Below are positions 36,524-46,543 of a stretch of DNA of 64,000 nucleotides, in pieces. Under the pieces are notes generated by a model that did no database searches, was not told the DNA's origin, and saw nothing but the letters and a program-made list of their open reading frames with translations. The DNA lies in assembly GCF_020400655.1 (NCBI RefSeq), contig NZ_JAINRC010000016.1, positions 124,001 through 188,000 of the forward strand. The letters are read 5' to 3'. Each line of letters starts with the position of its first letter. Within the stretch, counting starts at the first letter, position 1. Made by a program: the position numbers and the translations under genes. This DNA is from Streptomyces spinosus. Lineage in GTDB: Bacteria; Actinomycetota; Actinomycetes; Streptomycetales; Streptomycetaceae.

Positions 36524-37111
36524 TCATCGTGCGTCTTCGCACGTAGAGGCGGCGCGACCGTACCAAAACGTTCCCTCGCCGTAGCGCCGGGACCGAATGG
36601 GCTTAAAGCCGTCCGGCCAGTGGAATTCGCCGCCTCTGGTGCTGCGCTCCACGGTGACGAGGGCTTCTTCGGCGAGCCAGCGTTCCGAGCGGAGTGTGAG
36701 CAGGATCTCCCGAAGATCGTCGTCCGTGACGGCGTACGGGGGGTCGAGGAAGACGAGGTCGTAGGGCTCCTCCGGTGCGGCCTGCCTGACGACCTGTTCC
36801 GCTTTGCCCGTTCTGACCTCGGCGCCGGGCAGGCCCAGGTTCCTCACGTTCTCCCGGACGGTCCGCGCGGCCCGGGCGTCCGCCTCGACCAGCAGGACGT
36901 GGCGCGCGCCGCGGGACAGGGCCTCCAGGCCCACGGCGCCCGAGCCGGCGTAGAGGTCCAGGACCCGTTCGCCGTCCAGGGGGCCGCCGAGGAGGGACTG
37001 CCAGGTGGAGAAGAGGCCCTCGCGTGCACGGTCGGAGGTCGGCCGGGTTCCGGTGCCGGGCGGTACCGAGAGGCGCCGTCCACCGGCGGCACCGGCGATC
37101 ACGCGGGTCAT
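36524..37111 (-). CDS. rsmD: 16S rRNA (guanine-966-N2)-methyltransferase RsmD
   Basis: Makes m2G966 in 16S rRNA. 195 residues: MTRVIAGAAGGRRLSVPPGTGTRPTSDRAREGLFS is the characteristic N-terminus, VLDLYAGSGAVGLEALSRGA the SAM loop and LVFLDPPYA the catalytic [ND]PPY motif. ATG 37111 has GGAGAAGG upstream. Overlaps a possible coaD start. Confidence 0.94.
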   Translation of the reverse strand: MTRVIAGAAGGRRLSVPPGTGTRPTSDRAREGLFSTWQSLLGGPLDGERVLDLYAGSGAVGLEALSRGARHVLLVEADARAARTVRENVRNLGLPGAEVRTGKAEQVVRQAAPEEPYDLVFLDPPYAVTDDDLREILLTLRSERWLAEEALVTVERSTRGGEFHWPDGFKPIRSRRYGEGTFWYGRAASTCEDAR

Positions 37112-37222
37112 GGGGGGTCCTTCTCCGTGGGCGGCTTTACGGTTCATTGTGGCTGGTCGCGCCCGCGCGGTGGTAGCCGCGTACGGACGACGGGCCCGCG
37201 CCCCTCCAGGGGCGCTCCCGCC

Positions 37223-39445
37223 TCAGCCCTTCTCCAGGTACTGCTCCCTGTCCTCGTCCAGGAGGGCGTCCAGCGCGGTGCGCAGGCCGGGCAGGTGCTG
37301 TAGCTCCGGGTCGGCCGCGACCACCGCCGTCGCCTCCTGCCTCGCCTCGGCGATGACCTCCTCGTCCTCGATGACCGCCAGGACCCGCAGACTGGAGCGG
37401 GCGCCGGACTGGGCCTGGCCGAGGACGTCGCCCTCGCGGCGCTGTTCGAGGTCGATGCGGGAGAGTTCGAAGCCGTCGAGGGTGGAGGCGACGGCGCCGA
37501 GGCGCTGGCGGGCCGGGCCGGCCTCGGGCATCTCGGTGACCAGGAGGCACAGGCCCGGGGCGGAGCCACGGCCGACCCGGCCGCGCAGCTGGTGGAGCTG
37601 GGAGACGCCGAAGCGGTCTGCGTCCATGATGACCATGGCCGTGGCGTTGGGGACGTTGACGCCGACCTCGATGACGGTGGTGGCGACCAGGACGTCCGTC
37701 TCCCCCGCGGCGAAGCGGCGCATCACGGCGTCCTTGTCGTCGGGGTGCATCCGGCCGTGCAGCACCTCCACCCTCAGGCCCTTCAGGGGGCCGCGGGCGA
37801 GCTGGTCGGCCACGTCGAGCACGGCCAGCGGGGGGCGTTTGTCCGCCTCGTCCTGCGGGGGCTTCTTCTTCCCGGACTTGCCCGGGTCGTCCTCCTCGTC
37901 CCCGATCCGCGGGCAGACCACGTACGCCTGGTGGCCGTTCGCGACCTCCTCGCGGACCCGTTCCCAGGCGCGGGCCAGGAAGTGGGGCTTGTCGGCGGCC
38001 GGGACGACATGGCTCGCGATCGGGGAGCGGCCGGCCGGGAGCTGGTCGAGGACGGAGGTCTCCAGGTCGCCGAAGACCGTCATGGCGACCGTGCGCGGGA
38101 TGGGGGTGGCGGTCATGACGAGGAGGTGCGGGGACCGCCTCTCCCCCCGGGAGTGCGCCTTGCCGCGCAGCGCGTCGCGCTGTTCCACGCCGAAGCGGTG
38201 CTGTTCGTCCACCACGACCAGGCCGAGGTCGTGGAACTGGACCTTGTCCTCGATCAGGGCGTGGGTGCCGATGACGATCCCGGCCTCGCCGGTGGCCAGG
38301 TCCAGCAGGGCCTGACGGCGGGCGGCCGTGCCCATGGAGCCGGTGAGCAGGACGACCTTGGTGGCGTGCTCGGCGCCGCCCAGCATGCCCCCCTCGGCGA
38401 GTTCGCCCATCATCTCGGTGATCGAGCGGTGGTGCTGCTGGGCGAGGACCTCGGTGGGCGCGAGCATGGCCGCCTGGCCCCCGGCGTCGACCACGGCGAG
38501 CATGGCGCGCAGGGCGACCAGCGTCTTCCCGGAGCCCACCTCGCCCTGCAGCAGGCGGTGCATCGGGTGGGCGGTGGCGAGGTCGGCGAAGATCTCCTCG
38601 GTGACCTTGCGCTGGCCCTCGGTGAGGGTGAAGGGCAGGCGGTCGTCGAAGGCCGCGAGGATGCCGTCCGGGCCGGGGACGCGGGGGACGGCGGGAAGCT
38701 GGGTCTCGGCGTGCCGGCGGCGGGCCAGGGCGACCTGGAGGACGAAGGCCTCGTCCCACTTCAGGCGGGCGCGGGCGTCGGCGATGTCGGCCTTGGTGTG
38801 CGGGCGGTGGATCTTGAGCAGGGCCTCGGGGAGCGCGAGCAGGCCGCGGCCCTCGCGGAGGGTGCCGGGCAGGGGGTCGAGGGCTTCCTGGGCGCTCGGC
38901 AGGACCGTCTGCACGGCTTTGCCGATCTTCCAGGACTCCAGTTTGGCGGTGGCCGGGTAGATGGGGATCAGGGCGCCCGCCCAGGTCTCGACGGTCTCCT
39001 CGCTGTCGCCTCGCAGCAGCTCGTAGGCGGGGTGGGCCAGTTGGAGGCGGCGGTTGAACACGGAGACCTTGCCGGCGAACATCGCGCGGGTGCCCGGCAG
39101 CAGCTCCTTGTGGGGCTTGTGCACGCCGTTGCCGAAGAAGACGAGCTGGAGCCGGCCGCTGCCGTCGGTGATGGTGACCTCGAGGCGCTGGCCCTTGCCG
39201 CGGGGGGCCTTGGCCGAGGCGAAGGTGTGCAGGCGGGCGTCGGCGACCTGGGCGACCACCGTGACGTGCTCGTCCATGGGGAGGTCGGCGAGGTGCGTGA
39301 GCTGGCCGCGCTCCTCGTATCTGCGCGGGTAGTGGTGGAGCAGGTCGCCGACGGTGTGCAGGCCGAGGTGCTCGGCCATCACCTTCGCGGTGGCGGGGCC
39401 GAGCACCTTCTTGAGCGGTTCTTGCAGTGCGGGCACGAGATCCAT
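37223..39445 (-). CDS. recG: ATP-dependent DNA helicase RecG
   Basis: Branch-migrates and reverses stalled replication forks. 740 residues: wedge/OB domain (VTVVAQVADARLHTFASAK...GRLQLVFFGN), helicase domain 1 with GEVGSGKTLVALRAM and Walker B VVVDEQHRFG, then MTATPIPRTVAM, and helicase domain 2 with ATTVIEVGVNVPNATAMVIMDADRFGVSQLHQLRGRVGRG. An inserted charged stretch (EEDDPGKSGKKKPPQDEADKR) lies in domain 2. ATG 39445 (MDLVPALQEPLKKVLG). Usually next to the FakA-like gene; here two plus-strand genes lie between. Confidence 0.95.
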   Translation of the reverse strand: MDLVPALQEPLKKVLGPATAKVMAEHLGLHTVGDLLHHYPRRYEERGQLTHLADLPMDEHVTVVAQVADARLHTFASAKAPRGKGQRLEVTITDGSGRLQLVFFGNGVHKPHKELLPGTRAMFAGKVSVFNRRLQLAHPAYELLRGDSEETVETWAGALIPIYPATAKLESWKIGKAVQTVLPSAQEALDPLPGTLREGRGLLALPEALLKIHRPHTKADIADARARLKWDEAFVLQVALARRRHAETQLPAVPRVPGPDGILAAFDDRLPFTLTEGQRKVTEEIFADLATAHPMHRLLQGEVGSGKTLVALRAMLAVVDAGGQAAMLAPTEVLAQQHHRSITEMMGELAEGGMLGGAEHATKVVLLTGSMGTAARRQALLDLATGEAGIVIGTHALIEDKVQFHDLGLVVVDEQHRFGVEQRDALRGKAHSRGERRSPHLLVMTATPIPRTVAMTVFGDLETSVLDQLPAGRSPIASHVVPAADKPHFLARAWERVREEVANGHQAYVVCPRIGDEEDDPGKSGKKKPPQDEADKRPPLAVLDVADQLARGPLKGLRVEVLHGRMHPDDKDAVMRRFAAGETDVLVATTVIEVGVNVPNATAMVIMDADRFGVSQLHQLRGRVGRGSAPGLCLLVTEMPEAGPARQRLGAVASTLDGFELSRIDLEQRREGDVLGQAQSGARSSLRVLAVIEDEEVIAEARQEATAVVAADPELQHLPGLRTALDALLDEDREQYLEKG

Positions 39446-39643
39446 TGCACACCACGCCACTGACAATGCCGTACACCCCGCCCCGCGGATTCCCGGCCGG
39501 ATGCCGTAAACATCCGGGAAACTCCTGGTCAGACGGGCTACTCCGGCCCTAGGATGGCGCGCTCCGGCCATCCTTCGCGGTCACCGCCCCGCCGGGACCG
39601 CCCGACCCCGCGCCGCTCGCACGCCCCTTCCGGCGCAGTGACG

Positions 39644-41482
39644 ATGGACTCCCAGACCTCTCAGGCATCCCAGCCATCCCAGTCGCCCCATCCACCTCAC
39701 AGTTTCCAGGTCGACCTGCGTGGTCTGGTGGACCTCCTCTCCCATCACCTCTACTCCAGCCCCAAGGTCTATCTGCGCGAACTGCTGCAGAACGCCGTGG
39801 ACGCCGTCACCGCCCGCCGGGCCGCCGACCCGGACGCCCCGGCGCGGATCCGGCTGTACGCGGCGGACGGCGGGCTGCGGGTGGAGGACACCGGTGTCGG
39901 GCTCACCGAAGCGGACGTGCACGGCCTGCTGGCGACCATCGGGCGCAGCTCCAAGCGGGCCGAGGACCTTCAGCAGGCCCGGTCGGACTTCCTCGGGCAG
40001 TTCGGCATCGGGCTGCTGGCCTGTTTCGTGGTCGCCGAGCGGATCCGGGTGGTCAGCCGCAGCGCCCGGACGCCCGGGGCCCCGCCGGTGGAGTGGACCG
40101 CCCGGGACGACGGCTCGTACACCGTGCGCACGCTGCCCGGCGCCGAGCGGCCCGAGCCGGGCACGACCGTGTACCTGACCGCGCGGGCCGGTGCGGCCGA
40201 GTGGCTGGCCCCGGAGCGGGTCCGCGACCTGGCCCGGGACTTCGGCTCCCTGCTGCCGTACGACGTCCGCGCCGGCGACGAGCCCGTCACCGAGCTGCCC
40301 GCTCCCTGGGACCGTGCCCACCCCAGCCCGGCAGGCCGCCGGGTGGCGCTGGCCCGGCACTGCCGTGAGCTGTTCGGGTTCACCCCGCTGGACTCCATCG
40401 ACCTGGACGTGCCGGTGGCCGGGGTCCGCGGGGTGGCGTACGTGCTGCCGTCGGCGGTCAGCCCGGCCCAGCGGGCGACCCACCGTGTGCACCTGAAGGG
40501 CATGCTGCTCACCGAGCGGGCCGAACAGCTGCTGCCGGACTGGGCGTTCTTCGTGCGCTGCGTCCTGGACACCGACAGCCTGCGGCCGACCGCCTCGCGC
40601 GAGTCGCTGTACGAGGACGAGACGCTGGCCGCCGTGCGGGACGCGCTCGGGGCGCGGATCCGGTCCTGGCTGACCGGGCTCGCCGCCGGTGATCCCGAGC
40701 GGCTCGCGGCCTTCCTCGCCGTGCACCACCTGGGCGTGAAGTCCCTCGCCCGGCACGACGCCGGCATGCTGCGCACGATGCTGCCGTGGCTGCCGTTCGA
40801 GACGACCGACGGGCAGCTGTCCCTGGAGGAGTTCGCACGAAGGCACCCGGTGGTGCACTTCACGCGGACGGTCGAGGAGTACCGGCAGGTCGCGCCGATC
40901 GCGGCCGCCCAGGGCGTCGGCGTGGTCAACGGCGGTTACACGTACGACAGCGAGCTGGTCGAGGCGCTGCCGCGGGTGCGGCCGGGGACGGTGGTCGCCG
41001 AGCTGGACGCGGACACCGTGACCGCGCACCTGGACGCGGTGGACCCGGCCGAGGAGCTGGCGCTGTCCGGGTTCCTGGCCGCCGCGCGGGACCGGCTCGA
41101 CCCGCTGGGCTGTGACGTCGTCCTGCGGGCCTTCCACCCGCTGACCGTGCCCGCGCTGCACCTGGACGACCGGGCCGCCCGGCACGAGCAGGCCCGCGCG
41201 GCGGCCGAGGAGCAGGCCGACGACCTGTGGGCGGGGATCCTGGGCTCGCTGCGCGGCAGCGCCCCGCGCGCGCGTCTGGTGCTCAACCACCTCAACCCGC
41301 TGGTCCGGCGGATCGGTTCGCTCCGCGACCCGGAGCTGATCGGCACCGCGACCGAGTCGCTGTACGGGCAGGCCCTGCTGATGGCGCAGCGCCCGCTCGG
41401 GCCGGCCGACTCGGCGCTGCTCAACCGGGCGTTCATCGGGCTGCTCGCATGGGCGACCCACGGGGAGGAGGACGGACGATGA
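39644..41482 (+). CDS. HSP90-family ATPase
   Basis: 612-residue GHKL ATPase of the HSP90 family, distinct from canonical HtpG. N-terminal ATP site: YLRELLQNAVDAVTAR (catalytic Glu and Mg-binding Asn), VEDTGVGLTEADV, and GQFGIGLLACFVVAERIRVV. Middle domain: KGMLLTERAEQLLPDWAFF then CVLDTDSLRPTASRESL, equivalent to the HtpG segment with the catalytic Arg. The C-terminal ~200 residues diverge from HtpG and may not be the standard dimerisation domain. It ends GEEDGR, without the MEEVD tail. The stop overlaps the next start (ATGA), so it is made together with the TPR protein. ATG 39644 is preceded by a Ser/Gln-rich first 20 residues. Client unknown. Confidence 0.88.
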   Translation: MDSQTSQASQPSQSPHPPHSFQVDLRGLVDLLSHHLYSSPKVYLRELLQNAVDAVTARRAADPDAPARIRLYAADGGLRVEDTGVGLTEADVHGLLATIGRSSKRAEDLQQARSDFLGQFGIGLLACFVVAERIRVVSRSARTPGAPPVEWTARDDGSYTVRTLPGAERPEPGTTVYLTARAGAAEWLAPERVRDLARDFGSLLPYDVRAGDEPVTELPAPWDRAHPSPAGRRVALARHCRELFGFTPLDSIDLDVPVAGVRGVAYVLPSAVSPAQRATHRVHLKGMLLTERAEQLLPDWAFFVRCVLDTDSLRPTASRESLYEDETLAAVRDALGARIRSWLTGLAAGDPERLAAFLAVHHLGVKSLARHDAGMLRTMLPWLPFETTDGQLSLEEFARRHPVVHFTRTVEEYRQVAPIAAAQGVGVVNGGYTYDSELVEALPRVRPGTVVAELDADTVTAHLDAVDPAEELALSGFLAAARDRLDPLGCDVVLRAFHPLTVPALHLDDRAARHEQARAAAEEQADDLWAGILGSLRGSAPRARLVLNHLNPLVRRIGSLRDPELIGTATESLYGQALLMAQRPLGPADSALLNRAFIGLLAWATHGEEDGR

Positions 41483-44400
41483 GCGGGATCACCGACTTCG
41501 ACGCGCTGCGCCGGGCACTGGCGGAGAACTCCGAGCAGCCGGAGGGCCCGGCCCGCAACGCGCGCGCGGAGCAGCTGCTCGCCGAGGCCGAGAGGCTGGA
41601 CGTCCCGCTCGCCGTGATCGAGGCGCTCGGACACCAGCTGAAGGTCTACAACTACAGCTCCGAGAAGGACAAGATGTTCGTCCCGTTCGCGCGGCTGCTG
41701 CGCATGTGGGACGAGCGGCCCGAGGACTTCGACGCGTACGAGACGCACTCGCTGTACTGGGTCTTCAAGTGGATGTCGGCGGGCATGCTGGACCAGCCGC
41801 ACATCCCGCTCGCGTCGGTGGAGAAGTGGCTCGGCGAGATGGAGCACCGCTACCGGCTCGCCGGGCACTCGGAACGGGCCGTGCGCAGTGCCGAGTTCAG
41901 CGTGGCCGCGCACATCGGGGACCTCGCGCGCGCGGAGCGGGCGTACGCGGCGTGGCTGGCCGCCGACCGGGACCCGATGGCCGACTGTCACGCCTGCGAG
42001 CTGCACGGACAGGGCGTCTGGCAGGTGCGGTGCGGACGCGACGCCGAGGCGCTCGAACTGTGGCGGCCGGTGCTGGAGGGCGAGTTCGCGTGCGCCCACG
42101 AGCCGCACAACGTGCTCGCCTCCTCGCTGGCCCCGCTGCTGCGGCTGGGGCGCGTGGAGGAGGCCCGCGCGCACCATCTGCGGGGCTTCCGGCTGGTGCG
42201 GTCCATGGAGAGCATGCGGGGCGCGTACGCCGACCACGTGGAGTTCTGCGCGCTGACCGGGAACGAGGCGCGCGCTCTGGAGCTGCTGGCGGAGCGGCCG
42301 GCGTACTTCACGGACACCGGGCAGCCGCGCAGCCGGCTGGACTTCCTGGCCGTGGTGACGCTGCTGACGGACCGGCTGACCGAGCTGGGGCACGGCGGGC
42401 AGCGGGTGCCGGGGCCGGCCGGGCGGGCCTGGACCGCGCGGGAACTCGCCGCGCACGCGCGTGCGGAGGCGACGGAGCTCGCCGAGCGGTTCGACCGGCG
42501 CAACGGCACGTCCGCCGTCGGCGACCGCGTCCGCGCGCGGATGGCCCAGCGTCCGCTGGTGGACCGCCTCCCGCTGGGCGTGCGTACGATGCGTGCCGCG
42601 CCGGCGCCGGCGCCCGCGGTCGCCCCCTCGGCGCCGGCGGCAGCCGCCGGACCGGACCTGCCCGCCCTGCTCGCCGAGGCGCGGCGCCTGTCGGACACCC
42701 TGCGGCCGCAGGCCCTGGAGGCCTGGGCGGCGGTCGCACGGGCCGCGCCGGACGGCGCCGCCCTCACGGCACGCGACCGCGCGGAGGTCACCGACCACGA
42801 GGCGATGGCCCGTGGGCCGGAGGGAATCGCTCTGTTCGAGCGGGCCGCGGCCCTGTACGCGGAGGCGGGCGACCCCGGCGAGGCCCTGGCGGCCCGTGCG
42901 CGTGGAGCCCACATCCGCGCCCTGACGGGTGAGCTGGACGCGGCCCTCACCACGGTCACGTCCCTGTACGACGAGGTCCTCGCCCTGTACGCCGACGAGG
43001 CCACCGGAGTACGCCAGACGGCGTCGGTGGCCATGAGCCGGGCCCGGGTACTGATGCGCCGGGTGCACGAGGCGGCGGGCGGGGACGGCGGGGACGGCGG
43101 GGAGTCCGAGCGGTCCGCCAGTACGGGCTCCGGCGAGGCCGGGCGGCCCGTCCCGGAGACGGAGGAGGCCGCGGCGGGCGTCGGCGGGGCCTGCGCCGAC
43201 GCCGGCGAGGCGGGCGGCACGGAGACCCCGGCGGACACCGCAGAGGCCGCGGCGGCCGGCGGGTGGACTCCCGCCGACGCCGGCGAGGCCGGGAGGAACG
43301 GGGCGGAGTCCGGGGACGACGGCATCGCGGACGCCGACCGGACCGTCACCGGTGCGGGGCCGGCCGGCGCGGGCTCCGGGGTGACCGGTGCCGGGCGGGC
43401 CGTCGCGGAGGCCGAGGCAGCCGCGCGGGAGGTGCTGGCGCTCGTCGACGGGCGTGGTGACGACGACGTGCGGTTGGCGGCGCGGGGCGCGGAGGCGTGG
43501 GCCATGCTCGGCGAGTTGGCCGGGGTGACCGGCGACGCCGGGCGGGCGGCGGAGTCGTTCCGGCGGGCCGCCGACGCGTACGTGGGAGCCGGGCTCGCCT
43601 GGTTCGCGGTGGAGTACCAGGTGCAGGTCGCCGCCCTGGCCCACCAGGCCGGTGATCCGGCCGGCGCCGAGCGGGCGCTGCGGGCGGCCCTGGAGCACGG
43701 CGCGCCGTACGTGGAGCCGGTCGGCCGGGCCCAGTTGCACCTGCAGCTCGCCGAGGTGCTCGGTGGCCGGGACGCGCCCGGTGAGGCGGCCGAGCACGCG
43801 CTGGAAGCCGCTCACTGGGCCGACGAGGCCGGTGAGAGCGGCACCCTGGGCGCCTGGGCACGGCAGCAGCTCGGCGGTTTCCTGCTGCGCCGGGGCCGGT
43901 ACGCGGAGGCCGCCGAGGTGCTGGAGTCCGCGCTGGCCGACCTCGGCGCCGACACCCACGGCGACGGGACGGTCGTCCAGGCCCGCTGGTGGCTCGGGGA
44001 CTGCCTGGACGCGCTGGGCGAGCACCGGGCCGCCGCCGAGCAGCGGCTCAAGGCCGCCGACCTCGCCCGGCACTGGCCCGAGCAGCAGGACCACGCCACG
44101 CTCGCCCACCTCGCCGCCGAGTCACTGGGCAACGCCGGGCTGGCGGCGGAGGCCGACCGCGCGTACGCGCGCGCGGGCGAGCTGTGGCACGCGCTCGGCA
44201 ACATCCCGTTCCTGGTCCGCTCGCTGCGCGCCCGCGCCTGGCTCGCCCTCGACGGTGGGCCGGGGGCCGCGGACGCCCGCGCGCTGATGAGCCGAGCGGT
44301 ACGGGAGTGCGAGACCGCGCTGGCGGCGGCCGAGGAGGCGGCGGACCGGGAGGAGCTGGCCGCCGAACTGGGCGGTACCCACCGGCAGTTCGCGGAGCTG

Positions 44401-44748
44401 CTGGTCCGCTCGGCGGCCGGAGAGGACGCAGAGTCCGGGGAGGACGCGGATCCGGCGGCCGGGGACGCGTTCGAGGCGGCGCTGGAGCAGATGACCCGGG
44501 CCGTCGCGGTGTTCGCGACGCTCGGCGCGGCCGGACTGCACCACCGTACCGGCGCGGAACTGGCCGCGGGCCGGCTGGAGGCGGACCTCGGCCGTCCGGC
44601 GCGGGCGGCGGCACGCGCGCGCGGGGTGCTCGCGGTCTACGAGGGCGCGGCCGAGGGGGACGACACGGCCCGGGCCCGGCGGGAGGAGGCGGCACAGTTG
44701 CTGGAGGCGGCACAAGGGCTGGAAGGACAGGACGCCGAACGGGGCTGA
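41479..44748 (+). CDS. Large helical-repeat (TPR-like) protein coupled to HSP90 gene
   Basis: 1089 residues, almost entirely alpha-helical and Ala/Glu/Arg-rich, with many TPR-like pairs. Examples are EVSVAAHIGDLARAERAYAAWLAA-type units near residue 140, AAALYAEAGDPGEALAARARGAH near 460, and a regular series from about 690 to the end (EYQVQVAALAHQAGDPAGAERALRAALEHG, WWLGDCLDALGEHRAAAEQRL). Two superhelical parts are joined by a ~120-residue acidic, low-complexity linker (about 530-650; GGDGGDGGESERS, AEAAAAGGWTPADAGEAG). No catalytic motif is seen. The ATGA overlap with the HSP90 gene suggests the proteins act together, as co-chaperone or as client receptor; that is inference. Confidence 0.8.
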   Translation: MSGITDFDALRRALAENSEQPEGPARNARAEQLLAEAERLDVPLAVIEALGHQLKVYNYSSEKDKMFVPFARLLRMWDERPEDFDAYETHSLYWVFKWMSAGMLDQPHIPLASVEKWLGEMEHRYRLAGHSERAVRSAEFSVAAHIGDLARAERAYAAWLAADRDPMADCHACELHGQGVWQVRCGRDAEALELWRPVLEGEFACAHEPHNVLASSLAPLLRLGRVEEARAHHLRGFRLVRSMESMRGAYADHVEFCALTGNEARALELLAERPAYFTDTGQPRSRLDFLAVVTLLTDRLTELGHGGQRVPGPAGRAWTARELAAHARAEATELAERFDRRNGTSAVGDRVRARMAQRPLVDRLPLGVRTMRAAPAPAPAVAPSAPAAAAGPDLPALLAEARRLSDTLRPQALEAWAAVARAAPDGAALTARDRAEVTDHEAMARGPEGIALFERAAALYAEAGDPGEALAARARGAHIRALTGELDAALTTVTSLYDEVLALYADEATGVRQTASVAMSRARVLMRRVHEAAGGDGGDGGESERSASTGSGEAGRPVPETEEAAAGVGGACADAGEAGGTETPADTAEAAAAGGWTPADAGEAGRNGAESGDDGIADADRTVTGAGPAGAGSGVTGAGRAVAEAEAAAREVLALVDGRGDDDVRLAARGAEAWAMLGELAGVTGDAGRAAESFRRAADAYVGAGLAWFAVEYQVQVAALAHQAGDPAGAERALRAALEHGAPYVEPVGRAQLHLQLAEVLGGRDAPGEAAEHALEAAHWADEAGESGTLGAWARQQLGGFLLRRGRYAEAAEVLESALADLGADTHGDGTVVQARWWLGDCLDALGEHRAAAEQRLKAADLARHWPEQQDHATLAHLAAESLGNAGLAAEADRAYARAGELWHALGNIPFLVRSLRARAWLALDGGPGAADARALMSRAVRECETALAAAEEAADREELAAELGGTHRQFAELLVRSAAGEDAESGEDADPAAGDAFEAALEQMTRAVAVFATLGAAGLHHRTGAELAAGRLEADLGRPARAAARARGVLAVYEGAAEGDDTARARREEAAQLLEAAQGLEGQDAERG

Positions 44749-44761
44749 GCCGTCCCCGCCC

Positions 44762-46543
44762 TCACTCCACGCCGATGAGCAGCAGGGCCCCCTGCCGGCC
44801 GCCCCGGTACACCACCGTGTCCACGGCCAGGTAGGACTCCCGTACGCGTGCCTCCAGCTGTGCGGCGGCGGTCCCGGGTGCCTCGTCGCCGACGACGAGC
44901 GTGACCAGTTCGCCGCCCGCCTGGAGCATGCGGTCGAGGACGGTGCGGGCGGTGGCGGTGACGTCCGTGCCGATCACCGCGACGTCGCCGTCGATCAGGC
45001 CGAGCACGTCCCCGGCCTGGCAGACGCCGGCCGTCGTCCAGGACTGGCGCTCGGCGACGACGACCTCGGCGTACCGGGTGGCACCCGCCGCCGAGGTCAT
45101 CTGGACGACGTCCTCGTCGAACCGGCGCCCCGGCTCGTGCACCGCGAGCGCGGCGATGCCCTGGACCGCCGAGCGGGTCGGGATGAGGGCCACGCGGATG
45201 CCCTCGGTGCGGGCCTGTTCGGCCGCGGCGGCGGCCGTGTGGCGCAGGTCGGCGTCGTTGGGCAGCAGCACGACCTCCCGCGCGTGGGCCCGCCGTACCG
45301 CCTGCACCAGCTCTCCGCTGGCGGGCGGCTCGCCGGGGCGCGCGAGGACGGTGGTCGCGCCCGACTCGGCGTACAGCGCGGCCAGCCCCTCGCCCGGTAC
45401 GACGGCGACGACCGCCCGCTGCGCCCGCTCGCGCGGCGGGCGCTCGCGGCCGGTGCGCACGTCGCCGAGCCCGAAGTGGGTGATCCGGATGCGGTACGGC
45501 CGCCCGGCCTCCACGCCGGCCTCCACGGCGGCACCGGCGTCGTCGACGTGCACGTGGACGTTCCACAGCCCGTCGCCGCCGACCACGACCAGGGAGTCCC
45601 CGAGGGCGTCGAGCCGCGCGCGCAGCCGGGCCACGGCCGCGTCGTCGGCCTCCAGGAGATAGAGCACCTCGAAGGCCGGTCCGCCGGGTGCGGCGGCGTC
45701 GGCGCACCGCTCGGGGGCCGCCGCGCGCGCGTGCGTGCGCGTGTGTCCGTCGGGAGCGGAGGCGGACACGGACACGGGTGCGGACACGGCTGCCTGGGGC
45801 TGCGGGATCTCCAGCCGCAGGGGCTCATGGGCCGCAGGCCCATGAGCCGGGACGTCACGTACCGGAAGTTCGCGCACCGGCTCCCGTACCGCCTCCCCCG
45901 TGAACGCCTCCACCAGCGCCCCCAGCACCGCCACCAGCCCCCGGCCGCCCGCGTCGACCACGCCGGCCCGTTCCAGCACGGCCAGCTGGGCCGGGGTCGC
46001 CGCGAGGGCCGTCCGCGCTCCCTCGTAGGCGGCCCGCGCGACCGTCCGGCAGTCCCCGTCGGCTCCCTCGGCGGCGTCGGCGGCGGCCGAGGCGACCGTG
46101 AGCACCGTGCCCTCGACGGGGTGGGCCACGGCCTGCCGGGCGGAGTCGGCGGCCCGGCGCAGGGCCAGCCGCAGTCCGGGGCCGTCGACGTGAGAGGCGT
46201 CACCGTCGTCCGCGAGCACCTGCGCCATCCCGCGCAGCAGCTGCGCGAGGATCGTCCCCGAGTTGCCCCGGGCCCCGATCAGCGCGCCGTGGGCCATGGC
46301 CCGGACGGCGTCCGCGAGCGCGGGCTCCCCCGAGCCGGTCTCGTACCCGGCGAACACCGCCTCGACGGCCGTCGCCGCCGACTCCACGGTCAGGTACAGG
46401 TTGGTCCCGGTGTCGCCGTCCGCCACCGGATAGACGTTGATCGCGTCGATCTCCTCCCGGGCCCTCCCCAGGGCCCGGAGCGCCAGACCGCACCAGGTGC
46501 GCACCGCGAGAGCATCGAGGAACGTCTGCGGCACCTGCGTCAC
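44762..46543 (-). CDS. DAK2-domain fatty-acid kinase-like protein (FakA-like)
   Basis: 593 residues. The N-terminal DAK2/DhaL nucleotide-binding domain has INVYPVADGDTGTNLYLTVES (acidic Mg-ATP residues) and ALIGARGNSGTILAQLLRG. A variable Pro/Ala-rich linker precedes a DegV/FakA C-terminal module (EVLYLLEADDAAVARLRARL...GLWNVHVHVDDAG; VLLPNDADL). In Gram-positives such proteins (FakA) phosphorylate fatty acids held by FakB. GTG 46543 has AAGGAGGC 7 bases upstream; the frame runs further up without conservation. Divergent from rpmB. The activity is inferred from homology; no fakB is nearby. Confidence 0.85.
   Translation of the reverse strand: MTQVPQTFLDALAVRTWCGLALRALGRAREEIDAINVYPVADGDTGTNLYLTVESAATAVEAVFAGYETGSGEPALADAVRAMAHGALIGARGNSGTILAQLLRGMAQVLADDGDASHVDGPGLRLALRRAADSARQAVAHPVEGTVLTVASAAADAAEGADGDCRTVARAAYEGARTALAATPAQLAVLERAGVVDAGGRGLVAVLGALVEAFTGEAVREPVRELPVRDVPAHGPAAHEPLRLEIPQPQAAVSAPVSVSASAPDGHTRTHARAAAPERCADAAAPGGPAFEVLYLLEADDAAVARLRARLDALGDSLVVVGGDGLWNVHVHVDDAGAAVEAGVEAGRPYRIRITHFGLGDVRTGRERPPRERAQRAVVAVVPGEGLAALYAESGATTVLARPGEPPASGELVQAVRRAHAREVVLLPNDADLRHTAAAAAEQARTEGIRVALIPTRSAVQGIAALAVHEPGRRFDEDVVQMTSAAGATRYAEVVVAERQSWTTAGVCQAGDVLGLIDGDVAVIGTDVTATARTVLDRMLQAGGELVTLVVGDEAPGTAAAQLEARVRESYLAVDTVVYRGGRQGALLLIGVE

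Noticed and set aside
40936..44109. 1057-residue minus-strand frame opposite the HSP90/TPR genes
   Set aside because: Composition-driven shadow; no domain motif, while the plus strand encodes recognisable HSP90 motifs.
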